Under the pieces are notes generated by a model that saw nothing but the letters and a program-made list of their open reading frames with translations, was not told the DNA's origin and searched no databases. This document shows positions 43,058 through 50,559 of a stretch of 50,559 nt of DNA, one piece after another. Positions within the stretch are counted from its first letter, which is position 1, and every line of letters starts with the position of its first letter. Source of the DNA: JASSUD01 sp031963225. Lineage in GTDB: Bacteria; Pseudomonadota; Gammaproteobacteria; Burkholderiales; Burkholderiaceae. The translations under genes were made by a program, and so were the position numbers. The stretch is from NCBI GenBank assembly GCA_031963225.1, contig JASSUD010000012.1, positions 1-50,559 of the forward strand, given 5' to 3'.

Positions 43058-43843
43058 TTAGGCAAGAACCTCTGCGCCATCTTCGGCAGGAACATCTTGT
43101 TCTTCACGAATCTGTGCAACTAGGCCTTGCATATTTTTCTCACGCCCTCTCAAAATCGCGTCGGCGACTTGTTTAGCATAGAGCTGAATAGCTTTGCGTG
43201 CATCATCATTACCAGGAATCACATAGTCGACACCATCAGGAGCATGGTTCGTATCTACGACTGCAATTACAGGGATACCCAGTTTATTGGCTTCAGCGAT
43301 AGCAATTTTGTGATAACCCGCATCGATGACAAAAAGCGCATCAGGCATACCGCCCATGTCTGTCAAACCACCGATGGCTTTTTCAAGCTTAACAATCTGG
43401 CGATCAAACAATAGTGCTTCTTTTTTCGTGAGTTTCTCGAGCGCACCTGCACCAACAGCAGTAACCATTTCCTTGAGTTTATCGATGGATTTTTTCAAGG
43501 TACGGTAATTGGTCAAGGTACCTCCAAGCCAACGGCTATTTACATAAGGAGACCCTGCACGCATAGCTTCATCTGCAATCGTGTCGCGGGCTTGACGCTT
43601 CGTGCCCACGAAAAGAATGGTTCCGTGATTCGCTGCTATTTGCTCAATACACTTGAGCGCGCGGCGAAACATCGGCAGCGTTTTTTCCAGGTTAATAATA
43701 TGAATTCGGTTGTGCTGGCCCAAAATGTATTCAAACATTTTAGGATGACCAAATCGCGTTTGGTGCCCTAAATGCACGGCATCGCGAAAGAGGTCTGACA
43801 TCTTCAAGTTGATTTTTTCTTCTGGCAAGGTTTCTTCTGACAC
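43058..43843 (-). CDS. rpsB: Ribosomal protein uS2, probable GTG start
   Basis: 30S protein that joins late, near the Shine-Dalgarno duplex and bS1. I choose the GTG at 43841-43843, which has GGAG 7 nt ahead and gives 261 aa. The first ATG in frame (43903) adds 20 unrelated residues, and the internal ATG (MSDLFRDAVHLGHQTRF) would give 247 aa, close to the usual 246, but has a poor binding site. Conserved parts: NRIHIINLEKTLPMFRRAL, FVGTKRQARDTIADEA and DTNHAPDGVDYVIPGNDDA. Confidence 0.9.
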   Translation of the reverse strand: MSEETLPEEKINLKMSDLFRDAVHLGHQTRFGHPKMFEYILGQHNRIHIINLEKTLPMFRRALKCIEQIAANHGTILFVGTKRQARDTIADEAMRAGSPYVNSRWLGGTLTNYRTLKKSIDKLKEMVTAVGAGALEKLTKKEALLFDRQIVKLEKAIGGLTDMGGMPDALFVIDAGYHKIAIAEANKLGIPVIAVVDTNHAPDGVDYVIPGNDDARKAIQLYAKQVADAILRGREKNMQGLVAQIREEQDVPAEDGAEVLA

Positions 43844-43995
43844 GACAATCTCCAAAGGGTTCGGCCTAAAGCCCGCTGCGACATCCGCGCAATACACTTG
43901 CATTGCGCGAACACCCTAGATGCGCGGGCTCGGATGGGTAATAGCTACAAAGGCTTTACAAAGAGAAAACCCTTTGCAAAATTTTTGAGCGCCTG

Positions 43996-44001
43996 AGTAT
44001 A
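43996..44001 (-). promoter_or_regulatory. Extended -10 promoter for rpsB-tsf
   Basis: TGCTATACT on the minus strand is an extended -10 (TGn plus TATACT), followed by GGCGC. The -35 is poor (TAGGAG region). Expected start near 43989, giving a leader of about 145 nt. Confidence 0.55.
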
Positions 44002-44113
44002 GCATCCGCTGCGGGCAAACTCCTAAAATATGGAATTCCGAATCAATTACGCTGCACAAGATGCGATAATCTCGCTGTTTGCACTTCCATCTTTTATTTA
44101 TCTTCCGCTTCTT

Positions 44114-44962
44114 ATGACGATCAAAATTAATAATGCTAACGACATCGCACGTATGCGAGTGGCCTGTCGTTTAGCTGGCGAAGTACTCGACTACATCACA
44201 CCTTTTGTAGCAGTCGGAGTCAGCACCGAAGAACTCGATCGTCTATGCAATGAATACATTGTCAATGAACAACAAGCCGTTTCTGCTTGTCTAAACTATC
44301 AGCCTCCCGGTTTTCCACCTTATCCCAAAAGCATCTGCATTTCCGTGAATGAAGTGGTATGCCATGGCATACCAGGGTCGCGCACCCTCAAAGAAGGGGA
44401 CATCTTAAATATCGATGTAACCGTAATTAAAGATGGATATTTTGGCGACACCAGCCGGATGTTTATGGTTGGGAAACCTTCAATTCTCGCTAATCGCCTA
44501 GTGCAGGCGACATATGAATCCATGTGGATGGGTATAGCGACCATTCGTCCCGGCGCTACTTTTGGAGACCTTGGATATGCGGTGCAAACCTATGCGCAAA
44601 ACCTGGGCTTTAGCGTAGTGAGAGAATATTGCGGGCACGGGATTAATACCGTCTTTCATGACGAGCCACAGGTATTACATTATGGCCAACCCGGCATGGG
44701 CCCCAAAATGCAAGCGGGTATGATTTTTACCGTAGAACCTATGATCAATGCAGGCTCACGCGACATCCGCACCATGCCTGATCGCTGGACCGTTAAAACA
44801 CGCGACCGAAGCTTATCTGCCCAATGGGAACATACTGTTTTAGTAACAGATACCGGTTATGAAGTGTTAACAGCTTGTGCGGGATCTCCTTTGCCACCGC
44901 ACTTTATCGTATCGGGCGAAATTACTGACAAAAACAAGCTACCAAAAACAGCTGGAGTCTAA
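44114..44962 (+). CDS. map: Methionine aminopeptidase, type I
   Basis: Removes the N-terminal methionine from new proteins. From the ATG at 44114 it is 282 aa: MTIKINNANDIARMRVACRL, very close to Burkholderia. An upstream ATG (44030) adds 28 residues without similarity. Metal ligands are visible: the two aspartates in NIDVTVIKDGYFGD, the histidine of CGHG, and glutamates in TVEPM and WEHTVLV. An extended -10 TGCGATAAT (44062-44070) would give a short leader to this start. It is divergent from rpsB. Parts of its 3' half are duplicated at 47012-47068 and 50245-50432. Confidence 0.95.
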   Translation: MTIKINNANDIARMRVACRLAGEVLDYITPFVAVGVSTEELDRLCNEYIVNEQQAVSACLNYQPPGFPPYPKSICISVNEVVCHGIPGSRTLKEGDILNIDVTVIKDGYFGDTSRMFMVGKPSILANRLVQATYESMWMGIATIRPGATFGDLGYAVQTYAQNLGFSVVREYCGHGINTVFHDEPQVLHYGQPGMGPKMQAGMIFTVEPMINAGSRDIRTMPDRWTVKTRDRSLSAQWEHTVLVTDTGYEVLTACAGSPLPPHFIVSGEITDKNKLPKTAGV

Positions 44963-44973
44963 GAGGCGTCCTT

Positions 44974-45004
44974 ATGGAACATTGCGAACTACCGCATGTT
45001 CCAT
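44974..45004 (+). repeat. Hairpin after map
   Basis: ATGGAACA-T-TGCG pairs with CGCATGTTCCAT, 12 bp with one bulge, 12 nt past the map stop. No T tract follows on the plus strand. On the minus strand an eight-T run (45038-45045) behind a weak AGCG/CGCT stem may end transcription of the gene at 45108-45923. Confidence 0.5.
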
Positions 45005-45107
45005 TCTGTGCCACAGCTTGCGTAGAGGATGTCTGCAGAAAAAAAAGCGCTAGAAACTATTTTGAAAGTTCGCTAACTTTTGATATTTCATCGCAGACAT
45101 ACCTTCT

Positions 45108-45923
45108 CTATCCTTTCGAGTAGAATTCTTTATAGAAGCCTGCCATATCTTCGTGGCTAGCAAGCCTCCAGGACACCGCTTCCAACTCTTTTTGTTTTAC
45201 TTGTAATTGAGAAACGAGAGTTTTCCTGATAATTCCTCTCTGGCTTAGTTTTTTATTGGTGATCTCCAAATTATTTTCTAGCTTCATCAACTGGAACCTA
45301 GGATCAATATCCTTTTGCGCAGAACGAGATTTTTTCGATGGGCTAGTTAAATTTTCCATTTTCCGCTCTATCCCTGCGGCATTCCCCTCACTTTCTTTTA
45401 GCCGCTTAAGCGTATTTCGGTGCACATCCTGTAGAAGATTTCCGCTTTTCCTAACACTCTTCCGAACACCAATTGATTTTTGGCCTTTCTCCACAGGCGG
45501 CACTTTGCCCTCTAGCGCTTTGATACCAGCCTCTAGTCCTTCTTTTTTCTTCCGCCCATTCTCGATGCCAATGTCACAATCCCTGATCTGTTGCTGAAGC
45601 TTTTCGATCTGCTCCCGAATCGCTTGGGTTCCCGTTTTTGGCTCGATTTTTTGCTCAATCTCCTCTTTTTGCCCAATCTCATCGCTCTGATAAAAAGCAG
45701 AATGTAGCCAGCGCACGAATGGATTAGATGCAATGCTTAATTGAAAGAGATCTACGATCATTTTAAGGCAGGATTTTATTAATTCTGCTAGCACTTCCAA
45801 GCTCGTCTTCTGAGGTTGGCTATCAGATGCACCAACTAAATCGAGCGCAGATTCAGAGAGAGGACTCTCAAGGGAAGCTGAGGGGTGCTTTATAGCTGCT
45901 GGTAGTGGCGGCCCTATTTTCAT
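45108..45923 (-). CDS. Unknown coiled-coil protein, paralogue 1
   Basis: I do not recognise a family. It is 271 aa. Residues 1-37 are proline- and serine-rich. A block at about 38-85 (TSLEVLAELIKSCLKMIVDL then ASNPFVRWLHSAFYQS) is shared with the protein at 46236-46781. Two predicted coiled coils follow (about 95-140, rich in E, K and Q, and 205-255, KLENNLEITNKKLSQRG), separated by a basic linker with KSVRKSG and PSKKSRSAQK. There is no clear signal peptide or membrane helix. Its accessory setting and lack of relatives in core metabolism suggest a host-interaction protein, which is speculation. Confidence 0.75.
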   Translation of the reverse strand: MKIGPPLPAAIKHPSASLESPLSESALDLVGASDSQPQKTSLEVLAELIKSCLKMIVDLFQLSIASNPFVRWLHSAFYQSDEIGQKEEIEQKIEPKTGTQAIREQIEKLQQQIRDCDIGIENGRKKKEGLEAGIKALEGKVPPVEKGQKSIGVRKSVRKSGNLLQDVHRNTLKRLKESEGNAAGIERKMENLTSPSKKSRSAQKDIDPRFQLMKLENNLEITNKKLSQRGIIRKTLVSQLQVKQKELEAVSWRLASHEDMAGFYKEFYSKG

Positions 45924-45941
45924 AGTTTGCTCATTAATAAA

Positions 45942-46115
45942 CGGTACTTTCTATACAATTTTCCTCCACCTAGGGATTCATGCATTCAATTTTCAGAGTC
46001 TATTTCTAGCTACTCAAATGAGTGGATGAATATAGATAGAGGCGAAATGGGAACAGGCGCACAGAATATAGGCTTGAAAAACACAGAAATAGTGCACTGA
46101 ACTTGGAGTCATGCG
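45942..46115 (-). repeat. Upstream repeat, copy 1
   Basis: Region ahead of paralogue 1 that is about 75-80% identical by eye to 46761-46934 ahead of paralogue 2. Shared anchors include GTACTTTCTATACAATT, ATTCATGCATTCAAT, TAGATAGAGGCGAAAT and GCTTGAAAAACACAGAAAT. Conserved length and position suggest a shared promoter region, though I cannot name -35 and -10 boxes with confidence. Confidence 0.75.
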
Positions 46116-46139
46116 CAATAAGCACAAATGGGATAGGTA

Positions 46140-46229
46140 CATTTTGCTGAAGACCCTGTAGAAAATCTCTGCTTTTCTTAACGCTCTTATAGGATGAGCG
46201 CCGTAGATTGAGAGTTTCTCTACAGGCAC
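46140..46229 (-). pseudogene. Fragment of a third coiled-coil paralogue
   Basis: DNA here resembles the coding region of paralogue 1 at about 45425-45515 (shared CTGTAGAAGAT/CTGTAGAAAAT and GCTTTTC-TAAC-CTCTT). The reading frame gives PVEKLSIYGAHPIRALRKAE against PVEKGQKSIGVRKSVRKSG, so it is a broken remnant. It lies 7 nt downstream of paralogue 2. Confidence 0.55.
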
Positions 46230-46235
46230 TTTCTC

Positions 46236-46781
46236 CTATGCCACTTTGACTTTTAGAAAAGCATTGACTTTTGGAGAAGCATTTTGTTCATTTAGGTGCC
46301 TGCGTTTCCGAATGTTTTTACGTGACAAATGATTGCCCTTCTGTGTCCGCACGGTGGGTTTTTTCGCCTCTTCATCGAGGGTTTTCACCTTTTTATTGTG
46401 GGTTTCCGTAAGCGATTCCACTGACCCAACCGCATTGTTCGAACGAGCAGCAGATGTCGATCCTTTTTGCTCAACCACATTACTTCTATAGATAACAGCT
46501 CGTAGCAAGCGCACAAGTGGATTAGAAAAAATGATGGAGCGACCGAAATCTACGATCATTTTAAAAACGGATTTTATGAATTCTGCTAGCGCTTGCAAGC
46601 ATGTCTTCTCATCTGCCAAATTAGATGTATCACCCAATGAGCTGGGCTCAGGCCCAGAGGGACTTCCCAGAGGGGGGTTAGGGCCTCCAAACGTACAGGG
46701 AAGGCCTTTCGGCATAACTGCTGGAAGTGGTTCTACTGGCATATTTCCCTCGTTACAAATAGTACTTTCTATACAATTCAC
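46236..46781 (-). CDS. Unknown protein, paralogue 2
   Basis: 181 aa from the first ATG; an internal start MPVEPLPAVMPKG (46742) aligns better with paralogue 1 (MKIGPPLPAAIKH) and would give 168 aa. It shares the block KTCLQALAEFIKSVFKMIVD then FSNPLVRLLRAVIYRSNVVEQK with paralogue 1. After that the sequences diverge: the long coiled coils are absent, and the tail is basic (KKPTVRTQKGNHLSRKNIRK). It is probably truncated relative to an ancestor. Function unknown. Confidence 0.65.
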   Translation of the reverse strand: MNCIESTICNEGNMPVEPLPAVMPKGLPCTFGGPNPPLGSPSGPEPSSLGDTSNLADEKTCLQALAEFIKSVFKMIVDFGRSIIFSNPLVRLLRAVIYRSNVVEQKGSTSAARSNNAVGSVESLTETHNKKVKTLDEEAKKPTVRTQKGNHLSRKNIRKRRHLNEQNASPKVNAFLKVKVA

Positions 46782-46934
46782 CTCTGCTTACGCATTCATG
46801 CATTCAATAGTCAGAGCCTATTTCTAGCCCCTCAAATTCATAGATGAATAGATAGAGGCGAAATAGGAACAGGTGCACAGAATGTATGCTTGAAAAACAC
46901 AGAAATAGTGCACAAAACTTGGAACCATACGCAT
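46761..46934 (-). repeat. Upstream repeat, copy 2
   Basis: Counterpart of 45942-46115, placed identically relative to paralogue 2. It overlaps the first codons of the longer start of that gene. Confidence 0.75.
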
Positions 46935-47011
46935 GCAGAGATTTGTAGAGCGTACACAAGCATCTGCCAGTAGAGAATACTCTTATTACCTGAGTAAAAA
47001 TCTCATCACCC

Positions 47012-47068
47012 CAGTGACAAAAACGAGCTACCAAAAACAGCTGGAGTCTAGGATGCGTCCTTAATGGA
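47012..47068 (+). pseudogene. Fragment of the 3' end of map
   Basis: AGTGACAAAAACGAGCTACC followed by AAAAACAGCTGGAGTCTAGG and TGCGTCCTTAATGGA. This repeats the end of the real map gene and its downstream flank (44927-44977) with few changes. It shows that a segment running from the map 3' end into the neighbouring paralogue was duplicated. Confidence 0.75.
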
Positions 47069-47448
47069 AAAATGCTGTTAGAACAGAGTTTTTCCAAGCT
47101 GCTTAGACGCAATCACATAGCTTGCGTGGATTCAGCCAAACCTCGTAGCTACAACGCCCTTCCTTCGGATATCTTAGAAATGCATCAAGCTCTCCGCGCA
47201 GCTTCGCCGCACCCTAGCTCAGTAAGATTATGCTTGCCATGCTCCTATGCGTTTGTTCATGCATTCAATCTTCAGAATCTATTTCTAGCCCTCCAAATGG
47301 GATAGATACATTTTGGATCTCGACATTTTCAAGGCCACTTTTGCGTTCACTGTCATTACAGCCCGATGGCTTGCACGCTCTCTTACAGAGCGCTTGTCGA
47401 TAGGGGCTGCTGCATTTTTATCAACAGCCTAATCCTGCCAGGCAAAAA
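47069..47448. other. Gene-free stretch with repeat relics
   Basis: About 380 bp. It contains a third, rearranged copy of the upstream repeat (47258-47315: ATGCATTCAATCTTCAGA then AAATGGGATAGATACATTTTG), which joins two parts that lie apart in copy 1. A GCTCT/AGAGC hairpin (about 47369-47384) and a GGCTGTTG/CAGCAGCC stem (about 47405-47430) lie near the HEAT-repeat gene end. No gene is supported. Confidence 0.6.
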
Positions 47449-49584
47449 TTACCAACCAAAAATCGACCACCGACTCTGTTGGGGCTGCTGAGACTGCTTA
47501 TATTTTTTCAACGCTTCAGAAGCATAACTTCTAACCCGATCATCACTATCTTCTAAAACAGCCTTTAAGGTTGAACGGACATTTTCTGTTTCGAGTAATT
47601 CTGGTTTCAAACTCAATGCATAAGCAGCATTACCTCTAGCCGTATTAACGTACTGCTTATTGCCAACCGCCTCTATTAAAATAGAAGTCACTTTGTCTGG
47701 GAAGTGACCTTTGCTGGCTAATGCCACAGCCGCTTGAATTTTAACTTCGTTATCTGGATCATTCAGGGCGGCTTCTAAAGCAGATTCGGCTTCCTGGGAT
47801 AGCACTGCTGACTGCTTACCTAACCAAAACGCAGCGTCACCTCTGAGCCCATTAACGTACTGCTTATTGCCAACCACCTCCACTAAGATAGGAGTCACTT
47901 TATCTAGGAAGAGTTCTTGGCAGGCTAATCCGGCAGCCGCTTGAATTTTAACTTCGCTACTTGGATCATTAAGGGCGGCTTCTAAGACAGATTGGGCCTC
48001 CTGGGAGAGGAGCTCTGTCTGCTCACCCAGCGCAAACGCAGCATTACATCTAAGGAAATTAGCGTACTGCTTATTGCCAACCACCTCCACTAAGACAGGA
48101 GTCACATTATTATCTAGGAAGAGTTCTTGGCCAGCTAATGCCACAGCCTCATAAATTTCAACTTCGTTATCTGGATCACTCAGGGCTGCTTCTAGGGCAG
48201 ATTCGGCCTCCTGAGATAGGAGTTCTGTCTGCTTACCCAGCGCAAACGCAGCATTACGTCTAAGAAAATTAGCGTACTGCTTATTGCCAACCACCTCCAC
48301 TAAAATAGAAGTCGCTTCATCTAAGAAAAGGCCTTTGCGGGCTAATGCCGTAGCAGCATAGAGCCTTACGCCTTTATCATCATTTTGGAGGCATCTATTC
48401 AAAGCTAAACGCGCCTGTTCAGGCATGACTGATAATTTGCTCAAGGCATAGGCGGCATCACTTCGATACGCTAATGGATACCGCTTATTTTCTATCGTAT
48501 CTAGTAAAATTGCTGTCTGTGCCTCAGATAACCGGGCATAAGAGGCTAATGCTATAGCAATCTCAACTTTAACCCATTCATCTTGATTCTGCTCTGTAAG
48601 CGCCTCCTCTAAAACTAAACGAACTTCTTCAGGCAGGATAGCTTCCTGGCACAACGCATAGACCGCATTAGCTCTCTCTACCGCTGCATACTGACTATTC
48701 TGTACCGCCTCTAGCAGCACTCGGATAGTCTCTTTAGGCAGCTGGCCTCTCCCCGCCAATGCAATAGCCGCTTTAAGCTGGGTTCCTCGATCTTGTTCTT
48801 TTAGTATCTCTTCTAAGTCTGAGCACACTTCCTGAGAAAGGATAGATTGCTGACACAAGGCAACGGCAGCATTGGCTCGATACACTACCTCATATTGCTC
48901 CGTTTGGTGCTTTATGCCATTTAGTAAGATTTTTATATACTCGTCAGGCAATGGCTCATAATTGGATAATGCTATGGTGGCTTGAATTTTGACCCATTCA
49001 TCTTGATCTTGATAATCGATTACCTCTTTTAGAGCTAAGCGGACTTCTTTCGGTAATACAGGTTGTTGACCTAATATAGCGGCAGCCTTGGCTCTATACG
49101 TAGCTTCATAATTTCTAATGGGGTTTTTGAGTACTTTAGTCAAAGCTTGAATTTCAAATTTAGTCAATATCCTGTCATGTTTGAACTCTTCAAGAAAAGC
49201 TAAAGCAGCTTGTTTCGCTTCATCAGCTTCTCTCTCATAAATTGCCTTTTCCTGTTCTAAGTAGAGAATTTGCTGACCTCTGCTTAAAAACTCTTGGGAG
49301 GCGACTTGATCAAGTTGCTCTAAACCATCTGCTAATCTGTCTTGTAGATCCTGTCTCAGCGAAAAATACTCTGCTTCTACTCGGGCTATCACAGGTTGAC
49401 GTGACGACGCATATGTACTCACAACCCCTGCCACATCAGCTGGCGTATCACTTTCTGCTTGAGCCTCTGCATTTTTTTTCTTTACTATTTCTTCGTGGTA
49501 TTCATCGACTCCATCAAGTAATCCTTGTGTCACTTGTTGCAGCGTAGCTTGATAGTGCGCTGAAGAGGGTGGAATTATATTCAT
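47449..49584 (-). CDS. HEAT-repeat (armadillo-like) protein
   Basis: 711 aa. The N-terminal 130 residues are helical and charged, with a coiled-coil part (LEQEKAIYEREADEAKQAAL). From about 135 to 690 there is a chain of two-helix HEAT units, recognisable by repeated A-x-AL-x and VR/VK-x-x-A-x-x-AL patterns. Units near the C-terminus are almost identical: VVGNKQYANFLR or VVGNKQYVN recurs every 69-70 residues. The end is basic-aromatic (RWSIFGW). Such solenoids bind proteins; in host-associated bacteria they are often secreted, but no signal is visible. GGGAAA precedes the start. Partner unknown. Confidence 0.85.
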   Translation of the reverse strand: MNIIPPSSAHYQATLQQVTQGLLDGVDEYHEEIVKKKNAEAQAESDTPADVAGVVSTYASSRQPVIARVEAEYFSLRQDLQDRLADGLEQLDQVASQEFLSRGQQILYLEQEKAIYEREADEAKQAALAFLEEFKHDRILTKFEIQALTKVLKNPIRNYEATYRAKAAAILGQQPVLPKEVRLALKEVIDYQDQDEWVKIQATIALSNYEPLPDEYIKILLNGIKHQTEQYEVVYRANAAVALCQQSILSQEVCSDLEEILKEQDRGTQLKAAIALAGRGQLPKETIRVLLEAVQNSQYAAVERANAVYALCQEAILPEEVRLVLEEALTEQNQDEWVKVEIAIALASYARLSEAQTAILLDTIENKRYPLAYRSDAAYALSKLSVMPEQARLALNRCLQNDDKGVRLYAATALARKGLFLDEATSILVEVVGNKQYANFLRRNAAFALGKQTELLSQEAESALEAALSDPDNEVEIYEAVALAGQELFLDNNVTPVLVEVVGNKQYANFLRCNAAFALGEQTELLSQEAQSVLEAALNDPSSEVKIQAAAGLACQELFLDKVTPILVEVVGNKQYVNGLRGDAAFWLGKQSAVLSQEAESALEAALNDPDNEVKIQAAVALASKGHFPDKVTSILIEAVGNKQYVNTARGNAAYALSLKPELLETENVRSTLKAVLEDSDDRVRSYASEALKKYKQSQQPQQSRWSIFGW
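47645..48310. repeat. 207-bp tandem repeat inside the HEAT-repeat gene
   Basis: The sequence TACTGCTTATTGCCAACC starts at 47651, 47858, 48065 and 48275: periods of 207, 207 and 210 bp (69, 69 and 70 codons). The intervening DNA is also highly similar. The one-codon difference is an extra Asn (LDNNVTP). This is a recently expanded, recombination-prone array. Confidence 0.85.
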
Positions 49585-49896
49585 TGCTATTTCCCTAGTA
49601 AGATAAGCCTAAATATCTAATTTCAAAATCAGTGCCAGATAAGCAATACGGCCAACTTAACAGCCAAAAGCTTTCCTATAGCAGGAATGTAGCTATCACA
49701 GTTCCAAACCGCTGAAAAACTTCATTTCAAGAGGACGTTTTCGCTACCACTGATGTAAACAAAGCCCGCATTAATACAGTGAAAATAAGAAATATCGTAT
49801 GCGTGATTAAATGGATATTTGAGGCTACTCCCATTGGTGGCTGGTGATCCGTTTCTATTTTTGAAGAGTGCCCTCCCTCGTCACCTATAGATGCGT
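49585..49896. other. Gene-free stretch upstream of the HEAT-repeat gene
   Basis: 312 bp, AT-rich, without a supportable gene. The part nearest the HEAT gene should hold its promoter, but no clear box pair is seen. Confidence 0.5.
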
Positions 49897-49989
49897 TTAG
49901 GCTGCAAAAAATACTACGGCCTTAACATTGTGCGATTTGGCAAATAGCCTAAATTCTTGTGTAAGGTACTGTTTCGGTAATTTTTCCAT
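49897..49989 (-). pseudogene. N-terminal stub of an IS3-type OrfA transposase
   Basis: A 30-codon frame with a strong GGAAGGAA site starts MEKLPKQYLTQEFR, resembling the start of IS3-family OrfA proteins (M-K-LPKQ-x-x-T-EFR). It ends after VVFFAA. The helix-turn-helix part is gone, so it is a relic. Recognition is from memory of the family. Confidence 0.45.
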
Positions 49990-50013
49990 TTGAGTTCCTT
50001 CCACGCATTTTGA

Positions 50014-50400
50014 AAAGGTAGGGGTGCCGCTGCGGAAGGCTTTAAGACTGTGGCGCACATCCGGCCTATGCTGTGCTTACAAAATGGTTTTAGCGAAGAA
50101 GAGGTAGCTGCGTTTGGCCAACGATGCTCTGATTTTTTAGAGCAAGATAATGTTGAATGCGCTTGCGAATTGATATTTGATGGACTGGTGCTTTCGCTAC
50201 GGTATGCCGATGGAGCCTTAGTACAGGCCGCAATACGAGGAGATGTGGATATTTTAAATATCGATGTCACTGTGATTAAAGATAGGTATTTTGGTGATAC
50301 CAGCTGGATGTTTATGGTTGGGAAACCTTCGATTCTAGCCAATCGCCTAGTACAGGCAACATATGGACACACACGCGACCGCAGCCTGTGTGCCCAATAG
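50014..50400 (+). pseudogene. Chimeric frame: unknown segment joined to map fragments
   Basis: The frame is open from 50014; a GTG at 50050 could start it. The first part (about 65 residues, FSEEEVAAFGQRCSDFLEQ then LVLSLRYADGALVQAAIRG) is unrecognised. From 50245 it copies map: DILNIDVTVIKDRYFGDTS then MFMVGKPSILANRLVQATYG, with two radical changes (G to R, R to W). After a deletion of about 95 codons it resumes at TRDRSL-AQ and stops at TAG. Map 3' sequence continues to 50432. The catalytic histidine and glutamates are lost. Confidence 0.7.
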
Positions 50401-50431
50401 GAAAATTATCGTATCGAGCGAAGTTACTGAC

Positions 50432-50559
50432 AAACTGATATTACGCACGTTGTAGAACAGCGAGTTGTTGATAAGCAGAGCGCAAAGATTAAAAATAGGC
50501 GGTTTGCATGTTGGGGTTCCTTCGTCACCACCAACCTACCGAGATGCCCATGTAAAAGG
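50432..50559. mobile_element. Arm of the long-inverted-repeat element, cut by the window end
   Basis: AACTGATATTACGCACGTTG, GATAAGCAGAGCGCAAAGATT (one to two bases different from the copies at 41665-41937), then the core repeat (50506-50540). The start of the centre (CGAGATGCCCATGTAAAAGG) matches the reverse of the 41782-41822 centre. It begins exactly where the map fragment ends. Confidence 0.75.

Noticed and set aside
47645..48310. 207-bp repeats considered as a CRISPR array
   Set aside because: The repeat is long, lies fully inside a reading frame with codon-multiple periods, and has no short repeats with unique spacers. No CRISPR or cas gene is present in the window.
49914..50372. 152-codon minus-strand frame at the right end
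   Set aside because: Most of it is antisense to the map fragment; only the short stub with its own ribosome binding site (49897-49989, a different frame) looks like a gene relic.

Overview
The window is the translation and transcription core of a Burkholderiaceae-type betaproteobacterium. Proteins such as RpoB, RpoA, EF-Tu and MetAP closely match Burkholderia sequences as I remember them, and a recQ-type helicase between rpoC and rpsL is an order I know from Burkholderia. The base composition is much lower in GC than free-living Burkholderia. There are many short palindromic repeats, gene fragments and IS relics, and a HEAT-repeat protein beside small coiled-coil paralogues. This suggests a host-restricted relative, for example of the Mycoavidus/Glomeribacter fungal-endosymbiont type. 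That placement is an inference; no search was run.

Layout: positions 1-376 hold relics of what may be a mobile element. From 506 to 17388 (all minus strand) lie the alpha, spc and S10 gene sets in the usual order (rplQ rpoA rpsD rpsK rpsM rpmJ infA secY rplO rpmD rpsE rplR rplF rpsH rpsN rplE rplX rplN rpsQ rpmC rplP rpsC rplV rpsS rplB rplW rplD rplC rpsJ). Unusually, they are broken by spacers of 140-680 bp that hold terminator hairpins, palindromes and at least one strong promoter. From 17709 to 22401 lies the str set (tuf, fusA, rpsG, rpsL), then recQ. From 25046 to 33463 there is one 2805-codon reading frame that fuses RpoB to RpoC. From 33751 to 37169 lie rplL rplJ rplA rplK nusG secE, then tRNA-Trp, a second identical tuf gene, tRNA-Thr, tRNA-Gly and tRNA-Tyr.

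A synteny break follows the tRNA-Tyr promoter. Next comes the minus-strand set rpsB tsf pyrH frr uppS (39260-43843), with map divergent on the plus strand (44114-44962). In Burkholderia uppS is followed by cdsA and map by glnD, as I recall; here neither neighbour is present.

From 44963 to the end is an accessory region: two paralogous small coiled-coil proteins of unknown function embedded in repeated upstream DNA, two fragments of the 3' half of map, a 711-aa HEAT-repeat protein with a young 207-bp tandem repeat, an IS3-like transposase stub and one end of an inverted-repeat element.

The genes together supply ribosomal proteins, RNA polymerase, initiation, elongation and recycling factors, the Sec channel, and UMP kinase and undecaprenyl-diphosphate synthase. 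The most notable finding is the natural-looking rpoB-rpoC fusion. Second are the fragmentation of the ribosomal-protein operons by repeats and terminators, and the duplicated effector-like locus next to map.
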